A stretch of DNA of 12,126 nucleotides from NCBI GenBank assembly GCA_039030125.1, contig JBCCEV010000129.1, positions 1 to 12,126 on the forward strand, given 5' to 3'. Positions 1 to 6,226 of the stretch are shown piece by piece. Under the pieces are notes generated by a model. That model was not told the origin of the DNA and made no database searches. It worked only from the letters and a program-made list of their open reading frames with translations. The stretch comes from JBCCEV01 sp039030125. GTDB lineage: Bacteria; Pseudomonadota; Gammaproteobacteria; Ga0077536. Position numbers and translations under genes: made by a program. The first letter of the stretch is position 1, and each line of letters opens with the position of its first letter.

Positions 1-1336
1 AATCGGACGCCACACGCGCAGTATCGTTGATGAGCGGAACCTGTGGGGGCGCGATTTCCAAGGCCTCCGCGGATTTCAAAGCAGACTCCAACTCACTCCA
101 ATATGACGGCGCTAACACGATTTCCAACAGTGACGACCCGTCCGATTTGCGCGTTTCATCAATAACCGAGCCTCTTTCATAAAGTTGCGCCCGAAGCTTG
201 CCGGCGGCTGCGGGTAACATTAACCACTTACGTTCCTTACCAAGATTTAGATGCTCCGCCAGCGCATCTAACAAATGGTTTTGCCCCTCACCAGTGGCTG
301 CTGATAACCAAACTCGTGCGACGTGGCCCTGGGCGTTGCGTTGCGCCCGCGCTTTGGCGCCGTCGATTTTATCAACCTTGTTGTAAACCTCGATGATGGG
401 CAGGCCACCAGCACCGATCCGTTGAAGTACGGATTTAACCTCGGCGGTCCTCTCGTTGCGATCTTCACTGGCCGCATCGATGACATGAAGCAGCAGTTGC
501 GCATCTCGAGTTTCATCCAGGGTGGCCGTGAAGGCCGCGATCAATTCCGGGGGCAGGTCGCGAATGAATCCTACCGTATCACTCAGGATAATCGGGTGCT
601 CACCGCTGACATCTAGCTTTCGTAACGTCGTGTCCAGGGTCGCGAATAGCTGATTGGCCGCGTAGACGTCGGTTTCGGTCAAGCGGTTGAACAATGTCGA
701 CTTTCCCGCATTCGTGTATCCGACCAGCGCGACTCGCGTTAACCGGGCGCGCGAACGCGCGTGGGTGTTTTGTTGGCGGCGACGGCGCACACCCTCTAGT
801 CGACGATTGATTTGCTTGATCCGGACTCCGATTAAACGCCGGTCGGTTTCTAACTGCGTTTCGCCGGGACCGCGTAAACCAATTCCGCCCTTCTGCCGCT
901 CCAGGTGAGTCCAACCGCGAATTAAACGGGTCGACAGTCGCCGCAGTTGAGCCAGCTCGACTTGGAGCTTGCCCTCAAAAGAACGGGCTCTTTGCGCGAA
1001 TATGTCGAGAATCAAGCCGGTGCGATCCAAAACGGTCACGCCAAGCAATTGTTCGAGGTTACATTCTTGACTCGGGCTCAGATCGTGGTCGAACACCACC
1101 AAATTCGCATCCACAGCATCAACTAGCGCCTTGAGCTCCTCGCTCTTGCCGCTACCAATGAATGTTCGCGGATGGGGCGCTTGGCGCCGCGCCACAAGTT
1201 TGCCAACCACCAGGCAAGCTGCGGAGGTTACGAGTTCAACCAACTCGGCGATGCGGTCATCGTTAGTTTCGCGCCCGCATTCCAGGCGTACGACGATTGC
1301 GCGATGCTCGGGCGAGTCTGCCGGATTAGGCGCCAA
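1..1336 (-). CDS. hflX: Ribosome-associated GTPase HflX (3' end outside window)
   Basis: HflX is a GTPase of the Obg-HflX group that binds 50S/70S ribosomes and splits stalled or heat-damaged ones. I translated this frame by hand; it stays open for 445 codons to the window edge, so the C-terminus is missing. The N-terminal HflX domain includes APHPRTFIGSGK (53-64), FDHDLSP (82-88) and LDRTGLILDIFAQRA (103-117), followed by the signature LRGPGETQLETDRR (154-167) and a basic helical linker. The G domain has G1 GYTNAGKS (206-213), G3 DTVGF (253-257), G4 NKVD (319-322) and G5 SAATG (345-349), all intact. The start is inferred: the only early start codon is TTG at 1336, directly after the hfq TAG, and it matches the usual HflX N-terminus. 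No ATG or GTG occurs before the conserved region. It has already passed the 426-residue E. coli length, so some C-terminal extension is present. It is last in the run here; hflK and hflC would be expected next. Confidence 0.96.
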   Translation of the reverse strand, partial: MAPNPADSPEHRAIVVRLECGRETNDDRIAELVELVTSAACLVVGKLVARRQAPHPRTFIGSGKSEELKALVDAVDANLVVFDHDLSPSQECNLEQLLGVTVLDRTGLILDIFAQRARSFEGKLQVELAQLRRLSTRLIRGWTHLERQKGGIGLRGPGETQLETDRRLIGVRIKQINRRLEGVRRRRQQNTHARSRARLTRVALVGYTNAGKSTLFNRLTETDVYAANQLFATLDTTLRKLDVSGEHPIILSDTVGFIRDLPPELIAAFTATLDETRDAQLLLHVIDAASEDRNERTAEVKSVLQRIGAGGLPIIEVYNKVDKIDGAKARAQRNAQGHVARVWLSAATGEGQNHLLDALAEHLNLGKERKWLMLPAAAGKLRAQLYERGSVIDETRKSDGSSLLEIVLAPSYWSELESALKSAEALEIAPPQVPLINDTARVASD

Positions 1337-1585
1337 CTATTCTTCGCCGTCCTCTTCTTCTTGGTCGGTGCGGCCAAGTTTGACATTACGCGATGGCACA
1401 ACGGTAGATACCGCATGCTTGTAAACCATCTGACTGACGGAATTTTTGAGGAGGATTACAAATTGGTCGAAAGATTCAATCTGGCCTTGTAACTTAATGC
1501 CATTAACTAAGTAAATCGATACCGGTATCCGTTCTTTACGTAAGGCGTTGAGATAAGGTTCTTGTAAGGATTGACCCTTGCTCAT
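1337..1585 (-). CDS. hfq: RNA chaperone Hfq
   Basis: Hfq is the hexameric Sm-like RNA chaperone that stabilises small RNAs and pairs them with mRNAs. The 82-residue protein has Q8, a rim patch R16-K17-E18-R19, an Sm1 region with NGIKLQGQIESFDQFVILL (28-46) and the Sm2 signature YKH (55-57), all near-identical to the family. Position 9 is Glu where E. coli has Asp, a mild change next to the proximal-face U pocket. The tail is short and acidic (DQEEEDGEE), unlike the long E. coli tail and closer to the short pseudomonad form. The ATG at 1585 is chosen because AAGGAG lies six bases upstream and the protein then starts MSKGQSLQ, as in the family. The frame stays open upstream to a TTG at 1729, but that extension is low-complexity and resembles nothing in Hfq. 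It lies between miaA and hflX, the classical order. Confidence 0.98.
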   Translation of the reverse strand: MSKGQSLQEPYLNALRKERIPVSIYLVNGIKLQGQIESFDQFVILLKNSVSQMVYKHAVSTVVPSRNVKLGRTDQEEEDGEE

Positions 1586-1591
1586 ATCGGT

Positions 1592-1597
1592 CTCCTT
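1592..1597 (-). promoter_or_regulatory. hfq ribosome binding site, fused to AAC repeat
   Basis: AAGGAG lies six bases upstream of the hfq ATG. It decides the start and rules out the longer in-frame TTG start. Its first bases are shared with the last triplet of the AAC repeat, so anything bound to that repeat would cover the ribosome entry site. Confidence 0.85.
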
Positions 1598-1641
1598 GTT
1601 GTTGTTCTGGGTACTCGACGTTGTTGTTGTAGGTACTCGAC
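1596..1641 (-). promoter_or_regulatory. Tandem repeat in hfq leader with AAC (A-R-N type) tracts; candidate Hfq autoregulation site
   Basis: Read on the minus strand, 1641-1620 is GTCGAGTACC followed by TACAACAACAAC, and 1619-1596 is GTCGAGTACC followed by CAGAACAACAACAA. The two units are directly adjacent and share a ten-base head. The second AAC run leads into the Shine-Dalgarno sequence. The duplication is seen directly. It is established that the distal face of E. coli Hfq binds A-R-N triplets and that Hfq represses its own mRNA through the 5' region. That this repeat does the same here is my inference. Confidence 0.55.
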
Positions 1642-1663
1642 TTGCTGGAATTCCGTTTGCAGC

Positions 1664-1677
1664 CGAATGCGCATTCG
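1664..1677. repeat. Perfect 14-base palindrome upstream of hfq
   Basis: CGAATGCGCATTCG reads the same on both strands. It lies about 80 bases before the hfq ATG in the miaA-hfq spacer. With no loop it is a poor RNA hairpin and looks more like a dimeric protein-binding half-site pair, but no regulator is identified and it may be chance. Confidence 0.35.
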
Positions 1678-1725
1678 TAATCTCGATCCTGCGCTTTTCT
1701 TGATTTCCATACTCTAGACCATTAA

Positions 1726-2697
1726 TCAATGTTTGAACAATGTTTGTGCTAACAAACTCAGTACTTTATCGCTTGTTTTGGGGTCCTCTGAATCGAACCA
1801 TTCAACGGCCTTTTCACGTCGTAACCAGGTGATTTGACGTTTGATAAGCTGTCTCGTCGCGCTCGCACCATCGTCAAGCAACTCCGCCCTTGAAACGCGA
1901 CCGTTCAGATACTCAACGACTGACCGGTAGCCCACCGAGCGCATCGCTGGCGATTCTGCCTCCAGTTGCCCATTGTTGAGCAGGTCAGCAACCTCGTTCA
2001 CTAAGCCTCGTTCGAGCATCTCGGCGAATCGGTCTTTGACCTTGGCATGCAGCGCGCTGCGCTCCGTTGGTACCAGAGCCAACTTCACGACCGTGCCGGC
2101 AAAAGCAACACCTTGGCGACTACGCCAAAGTTCGGTAAGCGGTTTACCCGTGATTTCAAAAACCTCCAGCGCCCGGACCAGCCGCTGAGGATCGTTCGCG
2201 TGGATTCGCGCCGCAGACTGTGGATCAATATGGCGCAAACGGGCGTGAAGAACTGCGGAGCCTTCGGCATTGAGCTGTTCAGTCAAACGTGACCGTATCA
2301 CCGGATCGGATTTCGGCAAATCCGCAACGCCTTGCTCCAGTGAGCGAAAGTAGAGCCCCGTTCCTCCCACGAGTAACGGCGTCGATTTAGCGGCCGCAAT
2401 AGTGCTAAGGGCGTCTTCCCGAAATTCACCCGCGGAGTAACGCTGCCACGGATCACGCACGTCAATCAGCGCGTGCGGGAATCGATCCAAGGTGATCGGG
2501 CTCGGTTTCGCCGTTCCAATGTTCATGCCCCGATAAACCATCGCGGAATCGACACTGATCAGCGACACCGGAAACCGCCGCGCGATTGCAATTGCCATTG
2601 CTGTCTTTCCGGAGCCCGTAGGCCCCATCAAAAATAGCGTGCGTTTAGCACCTCTTTCGTTCACTTTTTTCCAACAACATTTCAGCCAGTTCGCCAT
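1726..2697 (-). CDS. miaA: tRNA dimethylallyltransferase MiaA
   Basis: MiaA transfers a dimethylallyl group from DMAPP to N6 of A37 in tRNAs reading UNN codons, the first step to ms2i6A. From the ATG at 2697 it has about 323 residues, near the family norm. The P-loop-like GPTGSGKT is at 25-32. The DSAMVYRGMNIGTAKP block (50-65) carries the conserved Asp. Downstream are PHALIDVRDP, LLVGGTGLYF, the tRNA-binding NDPQRLVRALEV and the C-terminal RQLIKRQITWLRR. The start is uncertain. ATG 2697 (or TTG 2700) adds MANWLKCCWKK before the domain and has no clear Shine-Dalgarno sequence. GTG at 2664 has GGA five bases upstream and gives an N-terminus closer to known MiaA. In all cases the 5' end lies inside the 3' end of mutL, by 53 bases from the ATG or 20 from the GTG, suggesting translational coupling. 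hfq follows after a 140-base leader. Confidence 0.95.
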   Translation of the reverse strand: MANWLKCCWKKVNERGAKRTLFLMGPTGSGKTAMAIAIARRFPVSLISVDSAMVYRGMNIGTAKPSPITLDRFPHALIDVRDPWQRYSAGEFREDALSTIAAAKSTPLLVGGTGLYFRSLEQGVADLPKSDPVIRSRLTEQLNAEGSAVLHARLRHIDPQSAARIHANDPQRLVRALEVFEITGKPLTELWRSRQGVAFAGTVVKLALVPTERSALHAKVKDRFAEMLERGLVNEVADLLNNGQLEAESPAMRSVGYRSVVEYLNGRVSRAELLDDGASATRQLIKRQITWLRREKAVEWFDSEDPKTSDKVLSLLAQTLFKH

Positions 2698-4315
2698 CAA
2701 TTACGACCGTGCTGGACTCGAGTTCCCCGCCCACGGCATCGAGAAAACGCGAAACATGGAAGAACTCTGCCGCCTTGGAAGATTTATTTATTTGTGACAC
2801 CACACCTTGCGCCAGCGCGACACAGATCGCAGCGCGATAGCCCTTGGTGACCAACAGTTCCACAAATTTCGACACCACCACTCGTTCGTCGACAAGCGGC
2901 AGAAAACTAGGCACCGTGCGCAAAGCAAACTGCGCTTCACCGAGTTGATCAAACTCGCAGCCCAAACTCGCAAGCGCGCGAACAACATCAACCGTTAGAT
3001 CGAACCGGCAAATTTGGGGGATGAGCAATGGTCTCGCCGCTATTGCGCCAGTGGCTGCCGAGGTCAGCTTCGTTTGGATCACAAGCTCCCAAATTTTCTC
3101 TAGATCGCCGAGCAACAGCTTGCCCCGCCACTCGAAGACATAGTGTCGCTCGGAGACTCGCTTGAAAAATCCTGGTGCCGATGACCCTGTATTGCCGGGG
3201 CTGAGCGCGCGTGCTTGGTAGACCGCGGTTGAAGTTTCGCGGATTAGGTCCGCGCCTGAACGCCTTGGTTTGCCAAGCGCTGGGACCACAGGAAAGTCAA
3301 ACACCGTTTCGTTGGTGGCCTCCAAAGCTCGTTTAACCGCAGAATAAAGACGATCATTGATTTCACGTGGTTGCGCAAAACGCACTTCCGTCTTGCCTGG
3401 ATGCACATTAATGTCGACTTCCCCTAGCGGCACATCGATTCGCAGCGCATAGCGAGGAAAGCGGCCAGCCGCGAAATCATCACCGTAAGCAAGTCTAATG
3501 CTACGCCCAAGCTGGCGGTCGCGAATCACTCGGCCGTTTAAGGCAATAAACTGCCACTCGGAGCTACTTTGGTTATCATGATAGCCGCCGATCCAACCGG
3601 TAATTGAATACGCCTCATCGGCTAGCTCGCAACGGTGCGCCTGTTCGACAAAACTCTTTCCGAATAGCGCGCTCCAGCGCCGCCGCGGATCATCATTAGC
3701 GCGCGGGAACCGCTGTGGCGTTCGACCGTCAAGCGCGAGGCTGAAAGCAATATCCGGACGCGCGAAAACCAACTGGCGCACCACGCGCTGGATGTGCAAA
3801 AACTCCGTTTTGGGGCGTTTCAAAAACCGGCGTCGCGCCGGAAGCTTGGCGAATAAATCGTTCACCACCACGCGCGTGCCGGCCTTATGTCCGACCGGCC
3901 GAGGCTCGTCAAACCCCTCGACCCCAGCGCTCGCGTGCAGTTCGGCCGCGTGCGCGGCACCGCGCGCTTTCGAAATCAACTGAACATCGGCAACCGCCGC
4001 AATGCTCGCCAAGGCTTCACCACGAAAACCCAATGTGGCGATGCGCTCAAGCTCGGATGCTTGCGAGAGTTTACTGGTGTAGTGACGCCTCAGAGCGTTA
4101 ACAAGATCTGGCGGACCTATGCCTCGGCCATCGTCGCTGACCTCAATACTCCGGATGCCCCCTTGCAGAAGACGCACATCAATTTGCGTCGCGCCTGCAT
4201 CAATGCTGTTTTCGATGAGTTCCTTAACCACCGATGCGGGGCGTTCGATGACCTCACCCGCGGCAATTTGATTCACGACAATGTCAGTTAAGGGTTTGAT
4301 GACTGGGGTCGTCAT
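2645..4315 (-). CDS. mutL: DNA mismatch repair protein MutL
   Basis: MutL is the GHKL ATPase that links mismatch recognition by MutS to strand incision. The protein has about 556 residues. ATPase motifs are intact: IAAGEVIERPASVVKELIENSIDAG (18-41, with E32 and N36), DDGRGIG (61-67), TLGFRGEALASI (94-105) and GTRVVVNDLF (146-155). HPGKTEVRF closes the transducer domain. The C-terminal dimerisation domain starts around residue 375 after a very short linker. It lacks the metal-binding DQHA(x)2E(x)4E endonuclease motif and the CPHGRP motif, as in E. coli MutL, which works with MutH. At 556 residues it is shorter than E. coli MutL (615). Start: GTG 4318 and ATG 4315 are adjacent; I prefer the ATG. 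No strong Shine-Dalgarno sequence is visible. It follows amiB by 55 bases and overlaps miaA at its 3' end. Confidence 0.97.
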   Translation of the reverse strand: MTTPVIKPLTDIVVNQIAAGEVIERPASVVKELIENSIDAGATQIDVRLLQGGIRSIEVSDDGRGIGPPDLVNALRRHYTSKLSQASELERIATLGFRGEALASIAAVADVQLISKARGAAHAAELHASAGVEGFDEPRPVGHKAGTRVVVNDLFAKLPARRRFLKRPKTEFLHIQRVVRQLVFARPDIAFSLALDGRTPQRFPRANDDPRRRWSALFGKSFVEQAHRCELADEAYSITGWIGGYHDNQSSSEWQFIALNGRVIRDRQLGRSIRLAYGDDFAAGRFPRYALRIDVPLGEVDINVHPGKTEVRFAQPREINDRLYSAVKRALEATNETVFDFPVVPALGKPRRSGADLIRETSTAVYQARALSPGNTGSSAPGFFKRVSERHYVFEWRGKLLLGDLEKIWELVIQTKLTSAATGAIAARPLLIPQICRFDLTVDVVRALASLGCEFDQLGEAQFALRTVPSFLPLVDERVVVSKFVELLVTKGYRAAICVALAQGVVSQINKSSKAAEFFHVSRFLDAVGGELESSTVVIDGELAEMLLEKSERKRC

Positions 4316-4354
4316 CACTGTAGTCTACCGCCCCGGGACAATTAGGAGCAGCAC

Positions 4355-4367
4355 CGAAGCAGCTTCG
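4355..4367 (-). other. Short hairpin between amiB and mutL
   Basis: CGAAG-CTG-CTTCG forms a perfect five-base stem with a three-base loop just after the amiB stop and about 40 bases before mutL. No T run follows, so it is not an intrinsic terminator. It could pause ribosomes or stabilise a processed end, but it may be incidental. Confidence 0.25.
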
Positions 4368-4370
4368 TTC

Positions 4371-5663
4371 CTATGGGATATTTAGAACCTCGCCGATCTT
4401 GATCAACTCGCGGTCCAGATTATTGGCGAGCTTGATCTCCTCCATGCTCACTTCGTAGCGTTGTGCGATCCCTGACAAGGTTTCGCCGCTGCGAACGCGA
4501 TGCTCGCGGTCCTCGGCAATGCTTACGCCCTCATTGTGAAAATAGCGGCGGATCCCACTGAATATTGCGCTCGCGAGACGCTCTTGGTAGGCCGCTGACT
4601 TTAGCCGGCGCTCCTCGGTGGGATTAGAAATAAACGCCGTTTCGACTAGCATCGAGGGAATGTCAGGAGATTTAAGGACAACAAAACCGGCGTGCTGAAC
4701 TTTACGTTTATGCACCTTGCCCAGCCCTTTAAGTGAATTGAGAACGTGGCCAGCCGCATCAATACTCGCCTCAATCGAAGCGGTTTGCGAAAGATCGATC
4801 AACACCGATTTCAGTACGTCATCTTTGTCATCAAGGGTGACGCCGCCAACAAGATCGGATGCATTTTCATTATCGGCCAACCATTTCGCCGCCTCGCTGC
4901 TGGCACCGCGTTGCGATAACACGTAGACCGATGAGCCACGCACTTTCGGATCGCGAAAAGCATCAGCATGAATGGACACGAACAAATCTGCTTTTTTCTC
5001 GCGCGCACGGGCCATCCGCTCGCGAAGCTTCAGGTAATAATCACCCTCGCGAGTAAGTATCGCTCGCATGCCAGGTGTATGGTTTATGCGCTCAGCCAGG
5101 CGCCTCGAAACCTCCAGTACGATGTCTTTCTCGTAGGTCCCCGAAGGTCCGATCGCGCCAACATCGTCGCCGCCGTGACCGGCATCGAGCGCAACCACGA
5201 TATCGCTGACCTTGGCGGGTTGTTCAATCGGTTCTGGTGGACGTGGATCGGATTTGGACGGCTTGCTGAGGAGATCAACGACAACCCGGTGTCCATAAGG
5301 TGCGCTCGGTGGCAAGAGCGAATCTCGAACCCGCACCGATTCGGTTAAATCGAGCACCACCCTGACGCCGTCTTGCCCGCGCGGCGCATGGCGCAAGCCC
5401 GCGATCCGCGCTTGGCCTTCGGCGAGTTTCAGGGTCCGTGGCGCTTGGGTATCTTGAAAATCGACGACCAGGCGCTCGGGATTGGAAATGGTGAAGGTCC
5501 GGTAGTCGACTGCATCGCTAACATCGAAAACCACGCGGGTGCGTTCCGGCGCGCCCCAACTGCGCACCGATTGAATCTCGGCGCCATAAGCAAGGGCATT
5601 GAAGACCAACAACAGCGCTGATAAAGCCGGCAAACGCATGGGTGTCGAAACAAGTTCTCGCAT
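4371..5663 (-). CDS. amiB: N-acetylmuramoyl-L-alanine amidase AmiB/AmiC type, with AMIN and LysM domains
   Basis: This is a periplasmic zinc amidase that cuts the lactyl-peptide bond of murein during daughter-cell separation. The order of parts is: signal peptide (hydrophobic LPALSALLLVFNALAYGA, to about residue 28), AMIN domain (about 29-133, septal targeting), Pro-rich linker (about 134-152), Amidase_3 domain (about 155-374) and C-terminal LysM (about 387-430, RVRSGETLSGIAQRYEVS). The zinc ligands are H163 in DAGHGG, E178 in YEKDI and H232 in SIHADAF; the catalytic Glu is E341 in VETAFISN. The stretch about 251-297 matches the inserted autoinhibitory helix region of EnvC/NlpD-controlled amidases. 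ATG 5663 and ATG 5639 (ninth codon) are both possible; the second gives a more typical signal peptide. Neither has a clear Shine-Dalgarno sequence. It lies between tsaE and mutL, as in E. coli. I use amiB because of synteny and the LysM domain. Confidence 0.95.
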   Translation of the reverse strand: MRELVSTPMRLPALSALLLVFNALAYGAEIQSVRSWGAPERTRVVFDVSDAVDYRTFTISNPERLVVDFQDTQAPRTLKLAEGQARIAGLRHAPRGQDGVRVVLDLTESVRVRDSLLPPSAPYGHRVVVDLLSKPSKSDPRPPEPIEQPAKVSDIVVALDAGHGGDDVGAIGPSGTYEKDIVLEVSRRLAERINHTPGMRAILTREGDYYLKLRERMARAREKKADLFVSIHADAFRDPKVRGSSVYVLSQRGASSEAAKWLADNENASDLVGGVTLDDKDDVLKSVLIDLSQTASIEASIDAAGHVLNSLKGLGKVHKRKVQHAGFVVLKSPDIPSMLVETAFISNPTEERRLKSAAYQERLASAIFSGIRRYFHNEGVSIAEDREHRVRSGETLSGIAQRYEVSMEEIKLANNLDRELIKIGEVLNIP

Positions 5664-5672
5664 CGGTAAGCT

Positions 5673-5701
5673 TATTTACTAACTTACGCATAATATTTCA
5701 A
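5673..5701 (-). promoter_or_regulatory. Possible sigma70-type promoter before amiB
   Basis: On the minus strand TTGAAA (5701-5696) is followed after 17 bases by TAAATA (5678-5673), in an AT-rich spacer. The -35 matches five of six consensus bases and the -10 only three. Transcription would begin near 5666, almost on the first amiB ATG, which would favour the downstream ATG at 5639. A second -10-like TATTAT lies in the same patch. This is a weak prediction. Confidence 0.3.
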
Positions 5702-5704
5702 GTC

Positions 5705-6226
5705 TTATTTAGGATCATGTTCTAGATTACTAATTAAATTAATTTTTTCTTGGTCATCCCAGCGATCATTAGGGAACGAAATCCTGACATTTCGACCGCC
5801 ATTGTGATAACTTAAACTTACCAATACGTCAGCTAAATCGGCTAGCCAAGGGACTTTATCTGGCCATTCAATCAGCAGATCGGCCGTTGCCGAGAAATAG
5901 TCCTCGAAACCGATGAATTCCAGATCTTCGGAACCTGAAAGTCTATATAAATCAATGTGATGAATCGTCTTTCCAAGGATTTCGTAGCTTTCCACCAGCG
6001 TAAACGTCGGACTTTTCACGGCGCCGCGATGGCCCAAACACCGCAGATACCCGCGCGCTAACGTGGTTTTTCCAGCGCCGAGTTCCCCCTCCAGTAAGAT
6101 GATCGCTCCCCGATCATGTTGACTGATCAGGCGGGCAAGCCGCCTGCCAAACGCCACCAAGTTGGCCTCTGACTCGGCAAATAGCTGTGGTGTGACTTCG
6201 GCGCTAGCCACTGAGCGCGATTTCAC
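5705..6226 (-). CDS. tsaE: tRNA t6A37 biosynthesis ATPase TsaE
   Basis: TsaE (YjeE) is the small ATPase that works with TsaB, TsaC and TsaD to make N6-threonylcarbamoyladenosine at position 37 of ANN-decoding tRNAs. The 173-residue frame has Walker A GELGAGKTT (47-55), KSPTFTLVE (71-79), HIDLYRL (90-96), a Walker B-like LLIEWPDK (117-124) and the LEFIGFEDYF block. These are the family landmarks in order. The start is GTG 6226, overlapping nnr by 23 bases, or GTG 6211 with an 8-base overlap; both fit, neither has a strong Shine-Dalgarno sequence, and the overlap implies coupling. The last 20 or so codons are clearly AT-rich compared with the rest and give a tail slightly longer than in E. coli (153 residues). 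Confidence 0.95.
   Translation of the reverse strand: MKSRSVASAEVTPQLFAESEANLVAFGRRLARLISQHDRGAIILLEGELGAGKTTLARGYLRCLGHRGAVKSPTFTLVESYEILGKTIHHIDLYRLSGSEDLEFIGFEDYFSATADLLIEWPDKVPWLADLADVLVSLSYHNGGRNVRISFPNDRWDDQEKINLISNLEHDPK

Noticed and set aside
1586..1729. In-frame 48-codon N-terminal extension of hfq starting at TTG 1729
   Set aside because: The extension is low-complexity (runs of T and N encoded by the repeat), has no family match, and the internal ATG has a perfect Shine-Dalgarno sequence and the canonical MSKGQSLQ start.
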